This document shows positions 26,510 to 35,079 of a stretch of DNA of 64,000 bases, piece by piece. The stretch is from Brevundimonas subvibrioides (GTDB lineage: Bacteria > Pseudomonadota > Alphaproteobacteria > Caulobacterales > Caulobacteraceae). Each line of letters starts with the position of its first letter. Within the stretch, counting starts at the first letter, position 1. The position numbers and the translations under genes were made by a program. Under the pieces are notes generated by a model that saw nothing but the letters and a program-made list of their open reading frames with translations, did no database searches and was not told the origin of the DNA. Location of the stretch: positions 62,001-126,000 of the forward strand of contig NZ_NCEQ01000013.1 of assembly GCF_002280785.1 (NCBI RefSeq). The letters are read 5' to 3'.

Positions 26510-26776
26510 GCGGGCTCCGGCGAGGTTCATGCGCCGTATTGCTACTCTGGCCGCCGGGCGTCCAGCCGGATCGATCCAACATCCGGACTACAAAACACCG
26601 TCCGAAGCGTTCGAAGCGTCCGGAATGACCGGACCGTTTGGTCGCCGCCGTCAGCCCTCGGCACAGGAAGACAGTATGCGCCCGTTTCAGACCGTGATGG
26701 ACAAAAGGCGTCTGAACAGGGCCACGCCTTGATCCGATTAAGGAAATCGGCGCGTCCGTTGATGGGTATGGGCCGA
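26510..26776. other. Intergenic, mutAB promoter region
   Basis: No gene recognised. Short overlapping direct repeats (TCCGAAGCGTTCGAAGCGTCC, near 26600-26620, landmark only) and a GTCCGGAATGACCGGAC inverted repeat (about 26617-26633) sit upstream of mutA and could be regulator sites. No riboswitch-like structure was identified. Confidence 0.35.
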
Positions 26777-26804
26777 AACCCCTCTCCCGTTCAGGAGAGG
26801 GGTT
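26777..26804 (-). terminator. Terminator of the MFS transporter gene
   Basis: An 11-bp stem (AACCCCTCTCC / GGAGAGGGGTT) with a 6-base loop, located just past the minus-strand stop of the transporter. On the minus strand it ends GGGGTTTCGG. Confidence 0.7.
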
Positions 26805-26811
26805 AAAGGGC

Positions 26812-28122
26812 TCAGACCCTGGCCGGCTCGTAGCGCGGCGACAGGAGGTGAATGATCACCAGGGCGATAAGATAGGCCGAGGCGGCGACGACGAAGATCG
26901 GGGTGTAGCTGCCGATCTGGTCGAGGACGTAGCCGGCGTATTTGGCCATGGCCATGCCGCCGAAGCCGCCGATCATGCCGCCGATGCCGACCACCGACCC
27001 CACAGCCGAGCGCGGGAAGACGTCGCCGGGCATGGCGTAGAGGTTGGCCGAAAAGCCCTGGTGGGCGGCCGTGGCGACGCCGATGACCAGCACCGCCAGC
27101 CACATGTTGTCGATATTGCCGGCGAAGGCGACGGGCGTGACCGCAAGGGCGCAGATCAGCATGGTCAGCTTGCGTGCGGCCCCCAGGCTCATGCCGCGCT
27201 TCAAGAACTGTCCCGACAACCAGCCGCCGCCCACCGACCCCACGTCGCTCAGCAGATAGATGGCGATGAGCGGCGGGCCGAAGGTCAGGATGTTCAGGTC
27301 ATATTGCTTCTGCAGGAAGCCCGGCAGCCAGAACAGGAAGAACCACCAGATCGGATCGATCAGGAACTTGCCGAGCGCATAGGCCCAGGTCTCCTTGACC
27401 GTCAGCAGCTTCAGCCAGCCGACCTTGTGCACGGGATCGGGCGCGTCCTGGGCGATCCAGTTCAGCTCGGCCGGGGTGACGCGGCTGTGTTCGCCGGGGC
27501 GCTTGTAGACCGCGAACCAGATGGGCACCCAGATGAAGCCGGCGACGCCGACGATGATCAGCGCCATCTGCCAGTTGGGCTCGGCCACCGTGCCCAGCCA
27601 GATCGAGGCGATGAAGGGGATGATCAGAGGCGTGATGATCGCGCCGATGTTGGTCCCGGCGTTGAAGATGCCGACGGCGAAGGCGCGTTCCTTCTTGGGG
27701 AACCACTCGGTCACGGCCTTGATGCCGGCGGGGAAGCCGCCGCCCTCGCCGATGCCCAGGGCGACCCGGGCGAAGATGGCGGTGTTCAGGCTGCGGATGC
27801 CTGCATGGGCGATGAAGGCGATCTGCCAGATGATGAAGGCCAGGCCGAAGCCCCAGCGGGCCCCGATCCTGTCCACCAGCCGCCCCCACAGCAGATAGGA
27901 CACCGCGTAGGAGGCCTGGAACCAGAAGACGATGTCGGCATAGTTGCCCTCGGTCCAGCCGAACTCGTCCATCAGGGTCGGCTTCAGGACGCCCAGCGCC
28001 TGGCGGTCGACGTAGTTGATGACCATGGCCGCGAACAGCAGCCAGACCACGACCCAGCGGTACTTGCCCGCCGGCGGCTGGATCTGGATTGGTTCGACCC
28101 TGGTCGAAGCAGCGTCTGTCAT
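26812..28122 (-). CDS. MFS transporter, hexuronate (ExuT/ACS) family
   Basis: A 436-aa transporter with twelve helices in two halves. Near the start, MVINYVDRQALGVLKPTLM is the typical first helix of the anion:cation symporter family, and LWGRLVDRIGARWGFGLAF is the conserved loop 2-3 motif. GGFPAGIKAVTEWFPKKERA is the loop 4-5 motif. Members import galacturonate, glucuronate or related acids with protons or sodium. Placement in a pectin/uronate cluster supports uronate uptake. It lies 78 bp downstream of the hydratase gene on the same strand, probably one operon. Confidence 0.88.
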   Translation of the reverse strand: MTDAASTRVEPIQIQPPAGKYRWVVVWLLFAAMVINYVDRQALGVLKPTLMDEFGWTEGNYADIVFWFQASYAVSYLLWGRLVDRIGARWGFGLAFIIWQIAFIAHAGIRSLNTAIFARVALGIGEGGGFPAGIKAVTEWFPKKERAFAVGIFNAGTNIGAIITPLIIPFIASIWLGTVAEPNWQMALIIVGVAGFIWVPIWFAVYKRPGEHSRVTPAELNWIAQDAPDPVHKVGWLKLLTVKETWAYALGKFLIDPIWWFFLFWLPGFLQKQYDLNILTFGPPLIAIYLLSDVGSVGGGWLSGQFLKRGMSLGAARKLTMLICALAVTPVAFAGNIDNMWLAVLVIGVATAAHQGFSANLYAMPGDVFPRSAVGSVVGIGGMIGGFGGMAMAKYAGYVLDQIGSYTPIFVVAASAYLIALVIIHLLSPRYEPARV

Positions 28123-28200
28123 GGACCCCGTCCTTACTGTTTCCGCGTCCTGACCCGCCTTGTCACCGCGAGCGGCGCGACGGGTTCCTGGATGGTTGAA

Positions 28201-29013
28201 CTACGTCTCGGCCGAAACGACCGTGCAATGGATTTCGCCGACGCCCGAGAAGGCGCAGACGGATTGGGCGCCGATCTCGACGCGGTGAACGCCGGTGACG
28301 GCGCCGGTCGAGATCAGGGTTCCCTCCCTCACCGGCCGTCCGCGACGGGCCAGGTGTTCGATCAGGAAACGCACCGATTCCAGCACGCCCATGGGGATCG
28401 CGGCCGCCGTGGCCGTGCCGATGGCCACGCCGTCGACGAAGGTTTGAACCTCGATGCCGTCCAGGCGCGCGGCCCAGTCCTCGATCTCGACGCCCAGCAC
28501 CAGGCCGCCGTTGTTGCCAAAGTCGGAGGCGACCACGGCCGAGCCCAGGTCGTTGATCGTCGAAAGCGGGCTGCCCGCCAGTTCGACGCCGATATGCATG
28601 GCGGCGACGGCGGCGGTCGCCTCGTCCAGGGTCCAGTCGAGCCTCGACGGATCGACCTTGCCGATGCGGGCGACGAACTCGGCCTCGATCGCGGCGAACC
28701 CGCCGGGGATGGCCGGCAGCGGGGTCGGTTCGGACGAGGTCGACCAGAAATTGCGGCGGAAGATCGGGCCGGCCAGGCGGTGCGTCTGCAGGGTCGGCTG
28801 CTGGGCCGGGGGCACCATGCCGACCTTCCAGCCGATGATCTCGTCCGGGAACAGGTCTATGGCCGCGTCCTGGATGGCGTAGGCGGTCGCCATGTCGATC
28901 GGACGATCGCCCGGATAGTCCGACAGCGCGGTGTGCGACAGGCGCGCGTCAACGAAACGCGCGGCGATGTCCGACACGCTGTCGTTCAGGCCCTGGGCGT
29001 TCGCCGCGCTCAT
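28201..29013 (-). CDS. FAH-fold hydratase (2-keto-4-pentenoate hydratase-like)
   Basis: A 270-aa protein of the MhpD/fumarylacetoacetate hydrolase superfamily. Typical stretches: DIAARFVDARLSHTAL at the N-terminus, IGWKVGMVPPAQQPTL, IEAEFVARIGK (metal Glu), and the end region GAVTGVHRVEIGAQ. Classical members add water to 2-keto-4-enoates from aromatic breakdown, but no aromatic genes are here. In this locus it more likely acts on a keto-deoxy sugar acid; that is inference. Start at 29013 was taken because upstream sequence to 29169 is the divergent control region holding an operator. Confidence 0.82.
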   Translation of the reverse strand: MSAANAQGLNDSVSDIAARFVDARLSHTALSDYPGDRPIDMATAYAIQDAAIDLFPDEIIGWKVGMVPPAQQPTLQTHRLAGPIFRRNFWSTSSEPTPLPAIPGGFAAIEAEFVARIGKVDPSRLDWTLDEATAAVAAMHIGVELAGSPLSTINDLGSAVVASDFGNNGGLVLGVEIEDWAARLDGIEVQTFVDGVAIGTATAAAIPMGVLESVRFLIEHLARRGRPVREGTLISTGAVTGVHRVEIGAQSVCAFSGVGEIHCTVVSAET

Positions 29014-29114
29014 GCCGCGACCGCCGAATGGTGATGAATGCCCGTCACGCGCCGTCCCGATGTCATTTGCCAGAAGCCGATCTTCTCGTCGGTTGGGGGA
29101 TGATTGAAGGGGAA

Positions 29115-29130
29115 GGAAACCGGTGTCAAC
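29115..29130. promoter_or_regulatory. Predicted LacI-family operator, site 1
   Basis: GGAAACCGGTGTCAAC lies between the divergent hydratase and lacI-type regulator genes. The core AACCGGTGTCA is shared with sites at 31188-31204 and 33346-33361. The centre is the palindrome ACCGGT, as in LacI-type operators. Confidence 0.6.
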
Positions 29131-29212
29131 GCCCTTGCTGAGATCACCGCCGGCGGCAAGTGTGGGCATGGCGTCACAGCCGGACCGGTTGTAAGGCTGG
29201 ACGGCTCACAGC

Positions 29213-30283
29213 ATGAGGTCGAGCTTGACCGACGACGACACGACATCCGCCCGCGCGGGGATGAGGCCCGGAAAACGGCCCACGATCAACGACGTGGCGC
29301 GTATTGCCTCGGTCTCGAAGAAGACGGTTTCGCGGGTCATCAACCAGTCGCCCTTCGTGCGCGAGGAAACGCGCGGGCGGGTCAATGCGGTCATTGAGGA
29401 ACTGGGCTTCACCCCGGACCTGCAGGCGCGCGGTCTCGCCTTCCGCCGATCCTTCCTGGTGGGCCTGATCTACGACAATCCCAGCCCGAACTATGTCGTG
29501 AACATGCAGCAGGGCGTGCTGGACGCGCTGCGCGGCTCGGGCCTGGAGCTTGTGGTCCACCCCTGCGTGCGGACCGCCGACACCGTGGTGAATGACATCC
29601 GCACCTTCGTGGAGCGCCAGAAGCTGTTCGGCGTCATCCTGCCGCCATCGATGTCCGAGGACGAGCGGGTCATCCAGGTTCTGCGCGACCTCGACTGTCC
29701 CTATGTCCGCATCGCCTCGGTGTCGCTGGACGAGCCCGGCTCCATGCTGGTCACGAACGATCATATAGGCGCGGCCGAGGCCGGCCGGCACCTGGCCGAC
29801 CTGGGCCACAGCCGCATCGGCTTCATCTCGGGCCCCGAACTGTTCCGCTCCAGCGCGGTGCGCGGCGGCGGCTTCCGCGAGGCCCTCGCCGAAAAGGGGC
29901 TGACGCTGGACGACCGCTATGTCGCCGTCGGCGCCTATACGTTCGAATCGGGGGTGGAGGCGGCCAGGACCCTGCTCGCCCTCGACCCGCCGCCGACCGC
30001 CATCTTCACCGGCAACGACGAGATGGCGCTGGGCGTGTTCAAGGTCGCCCGCGACATGGGTCTGGAGATTCCGCGCGACCTGTCGGTGGTCGGCTATGAC
30101 GACCTGCCGATGGCGTCGCGGGTGTGGCCGAACCTGACCTCGGTGCGCCTGCCGATCCGCGACATGGGCCGGATGGCGGCGGAGAAGCTGCTGGCGCCGA
30201 TGCGCGGCCTGGACCCGGCCAAGCTGAACCAGCCGGAGGTGCGGCCGTCACTGGTGGTCAGGGATTCGGCGCGGGCGTTGTAG
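29213..30283 (+). CDS. LacI-family transcriptional regulator (uronate regulon)
   Basis: A 356-aa repressor. The HTH is at residues about 23-48 (PTINDVARIASVSKKTVSRV), followed by the hinge helix ending TPDLQARGLAF and a periplasmic-binding-protein-like effector domain (VGLIYDNPSPNYV..., DHIGAAEAGRHLADLGH, FTGNDEMALGVFKVA, VGYDDLPMASRVWP). The effector is probably an intermediate such as KDG or an uronate; not shown by sequence. A candidate operator lies 80 bp upstream, suggesting autoregulation. A second start at 29261 would trim 16 residues. Confidence 0.9.
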   Translation: MRSSLTDDDTTSARAGMRPGKRPTINDVARIASVSKKTVSRVINQSPFVREETRGRVNAVIEELGFTPDLQARGLAFRRSFLVGLIYDNPSPNYVVNMQQGVLDALRGSGLELVVHPCVRTADTVVNDIRTFVERQKLFGVILPPSMSEDERVIQVLRDLDCPYVRIASVSLDEPGSMLVTNDHIGAAEAGRHLADLGHSRIGFISGPELFRSSAVRGGGFREALAEKGLTLDDRYVAVGAYTFESGVEAARTLLALDPPPTAIFTGNDEMALGVFKVARDMGLEIPRDLSVVGYDDLPMASRVWPNLTSVRLPIRDMGRMAAEKLLAPMRGLDPAKLNQPEVRPSLVVRDSARAL

Positions 30284-30293
30284 CGGCGGAAAC

Positions 30294-30442
30294 CGTCTCC
30301 TCCCCGTCCGAAGGATGGGGAGGTGGCAGCGAGCCCTTCGCGAGCTGACGGAGGGGTTCTTTCCGCCGTTAGAACCCCTCCGTCTCTTCGCTTCGCTACG
30401 AGCCACCTCCCCATTCGCCAAGCCGCGAACGGGGAGGAGACG
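30294..30442. repeat. Palindromic repeat, family C, copy 2
   Basis: Inverted ends CGTCTCCTCCCCGT / ACGGGGAGGAGACG, with inner pair GACGGAGGGGTTCT / AGAACCCCTCCGTC. It fills the gap between two convergent genes, 11 bp after the regulator's stop and 15 bp before the isomerase's stop. Confidence 0.85.
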
Positions 30443-30457
30443 TTTGGCGATCGTGAT

Positions 30458-31117
30458 TCAGGCGGTTTCGAGAACGTTCGCGCCGACGAGGCCCTTGACG
30501 TAGTCGCGGATGCCCTCGTCCGTGGCGTTGGCGAAGAAATACTCCTGGAACTTCTCGCCGGCGACGGCGGCCTTGAGCAGGTCCTGGTCGACGGTCTTCA
30601 GCACCGTCAGCATGTCGTGGCAGGTCACGGCCTTCAGCGACTTCAGGATGCCGCGGTTCCTGGCCATGATCTCGGCGCGTTCCCTGGGATAGCCCAGGCC
30701 GCGCTCACCCTCGAAGAGCTTGCGATAGACGTCCTGCAGGTTCAGCTCGGCCGCCCAGCCGAAGCCCTTGGCGTAGGGCATCGAAATGGCGTTGCCGTCA
30801 TTGATCTGGCCGAACAGGAAGGCGTCGGTCGGGTCGATCACCAGGCCGCAGAAGACGCCCGGCATGGCGTTGCAGGCCAGCATCGAGCCCATGCCCGTGC
30901 CGCAGCCGGTGACGACGAAGTCGGCGGCGCCCGAGTTCAACAGGATGCCGGTCAGCAGGCCGTTCATGACGTAGGTCAGCGACGCCTTATCCTCGGCCGT
31001 GTACATGCCGTAGTTGAAGACCTGATGGCCCAGGGGCACGGCCACGGCGGTCAGGGCGTCGTGGATGATGGCGTTCTTCGCGGCCTGGCTGTTCTCGGTG
31101 ATCAGGGCGATTTTCAT
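30458..31117 (-). CDS. RpiB/LacA/LacB-family isomerase, probable DKI isomerase
   Basis: A 219-aa sugar-phosphate-isomerase-fold protein. Motifs: MKIALITENSQAAKN at the start, DFVVTGCGTGMGSMLACNAM (the RpiB GCGTG loop) and FGQINDGNAISMPYAKGFG. It is longer than ordinary RpiB (about 150 aa). In streptococci a long RpiB-family protein (DhuI) replaces KduI in isomerising 4-deoxy-L-threo-5-hexosulose uronate, working with an SDR dehydrogenase. Here the same pairing appears: it is divergent from kduD across an operator, and no KduI is present. DKI isomerase is therefore the favoured inference. Confidence 0.8.
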   Translation of the reverse strand: MKIALITENSQAAKNAIIHDALTAVAVPLGHQVFNYGMYTAEDKASLTYVMNGLLTGILLNSGAADFVVTGCGTGMGSMLACNAMPGVFCGLVIDPTDAFLFGQINDGNAISMPYAKGFGWAAELNLQDVYRKLFEGERGLGYPRERAEIMARNRGILKSLKAVTCHDMLTVLKTVDQDLLKAAVAGEKFQEYFFANATDEGIRDYVKGLVGANVLETA

Positions 31118-31187
31118 GGGTGTCCTCTCGGCAAGACTGGGGGGCTGGCGAGGGCTTTACCCCTTCGCGGGATCATTTGCATCTGGT

Positions 31188-31204
31188 TTTGACACCGGTT
31201 ACCA
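31188..31204. promoter_or_regulatory. Predicted LacI-family operator, site 2
   Basis: TTTGACACCGGTTACC, whose reverse complement GGTAACCGGTGTCAAA matches sites 1 and 3. It lies between the divergent isomerase gene and the kduD operon. A second partial match (ACACCGGTG, 31215-31223) is close by. Confidence 0.6.
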
Positions 31205-31235
31205 AGCCACGCAAACACCGGTGGGAGGATCGCGC

Positions 31236-31400
31236 ATGGATCGCAAGACTGACCCCGTCACCCGTCTGGATTCGAAGGTGGGCGCGAGCGATGACGATCT
31301 GGGCGACCGCGATCTGATCACGGACTACACCTTCGTCCGGGCGATGGGCGGCGAGACCATCGATCATACCGACCTGACGTCCTCGACGTCAGCCAACTGA
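31236..31400 (+). CDS. Small 54-aa ORF ahead of kduD
   Basis: MDRKTDPVTRLDSKVGASDD then DLGDRDLITDYTFVRAMGGE and TIDHTDLTSSTSAN: an acidic, soluble peptide without signal or membrane segment. A clear GGGAGGA ribosome-binding site lies 6 bases before the ATG, and the stop is 11 bp before kduD. Its own good ribosome site and close spacing make it a plausible real gene, first in the kduD-kdgK operon. Function unknown. Confidence 0.6.
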   Translation: MDRKTDPVTRLDSKVGASDDDLGDRDLITDYTFVRAMGGETIDHTDLTSSTSAN

Positions 31401-31411
31401 AGTAGGGACCC

Positions 31412-32170
31412 ATGGGCAATCCATTCAGCCTGCAAGGCAAGGTCGCCGTCGTCACCGGCGGCAATACCGGTATCGGTCAGGGCATCGCCCTGGCCCTCGC
31501 TGACGCAGGAGCGTCCATCGCCTCGGTCGCGCGCCGCGCCTCTGACGATACCGTCGGCCAGTGCCTGGCCAAGGGGGTGAAGGCCATCTCGATCCAGGCC
31601 GACCTCGGCTCCATGGAGCCGATCGAGCGCATCGTGGCCGAGACGACCAGAGGCCTCGGCCCCATCGACATCCTGGTCAACAACGCCGGCATCATCCGCC
31701 GCGCCGACGCCGTCGACTTCACCGAGGAAGACTGGGATGCGGTCCTGAACGTCAATCTGAAGTCGGTCTTCTTCCTGTCGCAGGCCGTGGTGCGCGACAT
31801 GATCGCCGGCGGCCGCAAGGGCAAGATCATCAACACCGCCTCGATGCTGTCCTATCAGGGCGGGATCCGGGTGCCGTCCTATACGGCGTCAAAGTCGGGC
31901 GTCGCCGGCCTGACCAAGCTGATGGCCAATGAGTGGGCGAAGCACGGCATCAACGCCAACGCCATCGCCCCCGGATATTTCGCCACCGACAACACCCAGG
32001 CGCTGCAGGACGACCCGGTGCGTTCGAAAGAGATCCTGGGGCGCATCCCGGCCGGCCGCTGGGGCCAGCCGTCGGACATCGGCGGGGCGGCGGTCTTCCT
32101 GTCGTCGGCGGCCTCCGACTACGTCCAGGGCATCACGCTTCCGGTCGACGGCGGCTGGCTCGCACGCTGA
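31412..32170 (+). CDS. kduD: 2-dehydro-3-deoxy-D-gluconate 5-dehydrogenase (KduD)
   Basis: A 252-aa classical SDR. Cofactor motif TGGNTGIGQGIALALADAG (residues about 14-32), NNAGIIRRADAVDFTEEDWD (typical KduD wording), catalytic Ser in NTASMLSYQGGIRVPSYTAS and the YTASK Tyr/Lys pair, and C-terminal LPVDGGWLAR. KduD reduces 2,5-diketo-3-deoxygluconate (DKII) to KDG. It sits between the small ORF and kdgK in one operon, and opposite the DKI isomerase. Substrate is inferred from family wording plus context. Confidence 0.9.
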   Translation: MGNPFSLQGKVAVVTGGNTGIGQGIALALADAGASIASVARRASDDTVGQCLAKGVKAISIQADLGSMEPIERIVAETTRGLGPIDILVNNAGIIRRADAVDFTEEDWDAVLNVNLKSVFFLSQAVVRDMIAGGRKGKIINTASMLSYQGGIRVPSYTASKSGVAGLTKLMANEWAKHGINANAIAPGYFATDNTQALQDDPVRSKEILGRIPAGRWGQPSDIGGAAVFLSSAASDYVQGITLPVDGGWLAR

Positions 32171-32190
32171 TCAGCGACTAGCTTAGCGCC

Positions 32191-33201
32191 ATGACGATCC
32201 TTTGCTTCGGCGAGATGCTGCTGCGTCTCACGCCCAACGACGGCGAACTGTTGATGCAGTCGCCCGGCCTGACCGTCCGCCCCGGCGGGGCCGAGGCCAA
32301 TGTCGCCGTGTCCCTGGCCCGCTACGGCGCGCCTGCCGCCCTGGCGACGGTCCTGCCTGACAATCCGCTGGGTCATGCCGCTCGCGACGAGGTGCGCAAG
32401 CATGGGGTCGACACACGCGGCATCGTCTTCAAGCCCGGCCGGATGGGGCTCTATTTCCTGACGCCGGGCGCCGTGCGCCGTCCTTCGGACGTCCTCTACG
32501 ACCGCGCCGCCTCGGCCTTCGTCCAGCATGTCGACGGGGCGCTGGACTGGGCGACGCTGCTGGAGGGCGTCGAGTGGCTGCATCTGTCGGGGGTGACGCC
32601 GGCGACCGGTCCGACCGGTTCGGCCGCCGCCCTCGCTGCCATCGCCGCCGCGAGCAAGGCAGGCGTCAAGGTCAGTTTCGACGGCAATTTCCGCGGCAAG
32701 CTGTGGGCCGAATGGGCCGGCGATCCGCCGCGCGTCCTGGGCCAGATGCTGGCGGGGTCCAGCCTCGCCTTCGCCGACGACCGCGACTTCGCCCTCGTGC
32801 TGGGCGTGAAGTTCGAGCACGCCGACCCGGCCGAGCGCCGTCGCGCCGCCGCCAGGGCCGCGTTCAAGACCTGGCCGACGCTCGAGCGGATCTGCTGCAC
32901 CCTGCGGGTCAACGACAGTGTCGACGACCAGACCCTGTCGGCCGTCATGATCACCCGCGACGGCGAGCATCACGCAGCCCCTATCGCCCTGACCGGCGTC
33001 GTGGACCGGGTCGGCGGCGGCGACGCCTTCGCCTCGGGCGTCCTGTTCGGCCTCTACAAGGGCTGGTCGAACGCCGAGGCCCTGGCCTTCGGCCTGGCGG
33101 CGGCCGGCCTGAAGCATTCGGTGCCCGGGGACTTCAACCTGTTCGACGAGGCCCAGGTGCGCGCCGCCATGGCCGCCGAAGGCTTCGATATCCGGCGCTG
33201 A
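32191..33201 (+). CDS. kdgK: 2-dehydro-3-deoxygluconokinase (KdgK)
   Basis: A 336-aa PfkB-family sugar kinase. The first motif is LCFGEMLLRLTPNDGELL and the second signature is DRVGGGDAFASGVLFGLY, with the catalytic Asp. VRPGGAEANVAVSLARYG is the substrate lid region usual for KdgK. It phosphorylates KDG to KDPG, which then feeds the Entner-Doudoroff aldolase (not in this window). Directly follows kduD (20-bp gap). Confidence 0.93.
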   Translation: MTILCFGEMLLRLTPNDGELLMQSPGLTVRPGGAEANVAVSLARYGAPAALATVLPDNPLGHAARDEVRKHGVDTRGIVFKPGRMGLYFLTPGAVRRPSDVLYDRAASAFVQHVDGALDWATLLEGVEWLHLSGVTPATGPTGSAAALAAIAAASKAGVKVSFDGNFRGKLWAEWAGDPPRVLGQMLAGSSLAFADDRDFALVLGVKFEHADPAERRRAAARAAFKTWPTLERICCTLRVNDSVDDQTLSAVMITRDGEHHAAPIALTGVVDRVGGGDAFASGVLFGLYKGWSNAEALAFGLAAAGLKHSVPGDFNLFDEAQVRAAMAAEGFDIRR

Positions 33202-33203
33202 GC

Positions 33204-33337
33204 ATTCCTCCCCCATCGGGGGAGGGGGACCGCTCTTGCGGTGGAGGGGGCCAACCGCAGACGCCGACTTCGGGGCTGGCCCCCTCCGTCACGGCGCAGA
33301 AGAAGCGCCGCGCCACCTCCCCCAATGGGGGAGGAAT
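33204..33337. repeat. Palindromic repeat, family D, copy 1
   Basis: Inverted ends ATTCCTCCCCCAT / ATGGGGGAGGAAT, each with its own hairpin, and an inner pair GGAGGGGGCCA / TGGCCCCCTCC. It begins 3 bp after the kdgK stop. A close copy lies at 62779-62910, inside a gene. Confidence 0.88.
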
Positions 33338-33345
33338 AGCCTCTA

Positions 33346-33361
33346 GGAAACCGGTGTCATT
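33346..33361. promoter_or_regulatory. Predicted LacI-family operator, site 3
   Basis: GGAAACCGGTGTCATT lies about 72 bp upstream of the pectate lyase start. Its first 14 bases equal those of site 1. It would place polymer cleavage under the same repressor. Confidence 0.6.
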
Positions 33362-33432
33362 GATGTATCGTGATTTCAAACGAGCGTCAGACTCGTGATC
33401 GTCTGTCCCCAGGAAACGACCCGGAGTTCCCC

Positions 33433-35079
33433 ATGTCGCCGACCCCGTCGCGCCGCGCCCTGCTCGCTGGAGGCGCCGCGCTGACCGCCCTGGCCGCCAC
33501 GCCCGTCGCCGCCTTCGCGCAAACGCCCCCCGACCGCGCGTCCATCCTGGCGACGATGAAGCGGGCCACGGCCTTCATGACCGACGAGGTCGCCGTCGGC
33601 GGCGGATACGTGTGGAACGTCCTGCCCGACTTCTCGCGCCGCTGGGGGGAGCTGGAAGCCTCGCCGACCATGATCTGGGTCCAGCCTCCGGGCACGGCGA
33701 CCGTGGGTCACGCCTATCTCGACGCCTATCACGCCACCGGCGACGAGCAGTTCTACGACGCCGCCAGGGCCGCCGCAGACGCGCTCATTGCCGGACAGCA
33801 TCCGCGCGGCGGGTGGAACTACGTCATCGACACGGCGGGCGAGGACAGCCTGAAGGACTGGTACGCCCGGATCGGCGGCAACGCCTGGCGGCTGGAGGAA
33901 TTTCAGCACTACTACGGCAACGCCACCTTCGACGACGCCGGCACGGCCGAGGCCTCGCAGCTGCTGCTGCGGGTCTATCTGGAGAAGCGCGAGCGCAGAT
34001 ACCGGGCGCCGCTCGACAAGGCGATCCAGTTCGTCCTCGACGCCCAGTATCCGAACGGCGGATGGCCGCAGCGCTTTCCGTTCGTCGAGGGCGCCGGGGG
34101 CCTGCACGGTAACCCTGACTACACCCCCTACATCACCTTCAACGACGACGTGGCGGGGGAGAACATCGAGTTCCTGCTCTACTGCCACCAGGCCCTCGGT
34201 TCGAACGACCGGCGGCTGGTCGATGCGATCCAGCGCGGCATGGACATCTTCGTCGCCACCCAGCAGCCCCTGCCCCAGCCGGCCTGGGGCCTGCAGCACT
34301 ATCCCGACACCCTGAAGCCGGCGCCGGCCCGCACGATCGAGCCGCGCGCCTTCGCCACCCACACGACGGCGACCAACATCCGGTCGATGATCGGCTTCTA
34401 CAAACTGACGGGCGACCGCAAATACCTGGCCCGTCTGCCCGAGGCGCTGGACTGGCTGGACCAGGTCAGGACGCCCCAGACCCTGATCGCGCCGGGACGG
34501 ACGCATCCGACCTTCATCCTCGAGGGCTCGAACACCCCGGTCTATATCCACCGCAGGGGGTCGAACATCAGGAACGGCCGCTATTACGCCGACGAGAACC
34601 CGACCAATCTGGTCATCCACTACGGCTCCTTCCGGAACCTCGACACGGCCGCCCTGCGCGCCGAGTACGAGGCGGCCGCCGCCATGGATCCGGCGGCCCT
34701 GATCGCCGCCTCGCCGCTGAAGGCGCGGCCGGGCGCGCTGAAGCTGCCGAAGTATTTCACCCTGCGCGACGTCAGCATCTGGGACATGTCGACCGACGGC
34801 CGCCGTCCGCGCGCCTTGGCGGCAGGGCGGGCGGCGGAGCTGGCGGCGAGCCTCAACACGCGCGGCTACTGGCCGACGCCGATGACCACGACGTCGAACC
34901 CCTATATCGGCCCGTCGCCCGAGGCGGTCACCGGGGGCGAGTACCAGACCACCCGCGTCGGCGACCTGTGGGACACCTCGCCCTACAACACCGACTTCCC
35001 GGTGGAATGCATCTCGACAGAAGCCTTCGTGCGCAACCTCGGCGATCTGATCGAGGCTCTGGCCGCACCGGTCGCCTGA
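33433..35079 (+). CDS. Pectate lyase, PL10-type, Tat-exported
   Basis: A 548-aa secreted lyase. The N-terminus has a twin-arginine signal (SRRALLAGGAALTALAATPV). The mature domain shows family 10 pectate lyase features: GHAYLDAYHATGDEQFYDAA, QHPRGGWNYVID, DAQYPNGGWPQRFP and YITFNDDVAGENIEFLL, where Asp and Arg residues bind calcium and substrate. It would cut polygalacturonate by beta-elimination and release unsaturated oligouronides. An operator-like site lies upstream. Its stop overlaps the next gene's start (TGATG), so it is translated together with the epimerase. Confidence 0.9.
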   Translation: MSPTPSRRALLAGGAALTALAATPVAAFAQTPPDRASILATMKRATAFMTDEVAVGGGYVWNVLPDFSRRWGELEASPTMIWVQPPGTATVGHAYLDAYHATGDEQFYDAARAAADALIAGQHPRGGWNYVIDTAGEDSLKDWYARIGGNAWRLEEFQHYYGNATFDDAGTAEASQLLLRVYLEKRERRYRAPLDKAIQFVLDAQYPNGGWPQRFPFVEGAGGLHGNPDYTPYITFNDDVAGENIEFLLYCHQALGSNDRRLVDAIQRGMDIFVATQQPLPQPAWGLQHYPDTLKPAPARTIEPRAFATHTTATNIRSMIGFYKLTGDRKYLARLPEALDWLDQVRTPQTLIAPGRTHPTFILEGSNTPVYIHRRGSNIRNGRYYADENPTNLVIHYGSFRNLDTAALRAEYEAAAAMDPAALIAASPLKARPGALKLPKYFTLRDVSIWDMSTDGRRPRALAAGRAAELAASLNTRGYWPTPMTTTSNPYIGPSPEAVTGGEYQTTRVGDLWDTSPYNTDFPVECISTEAFVRNLGDLIEALAAPVA

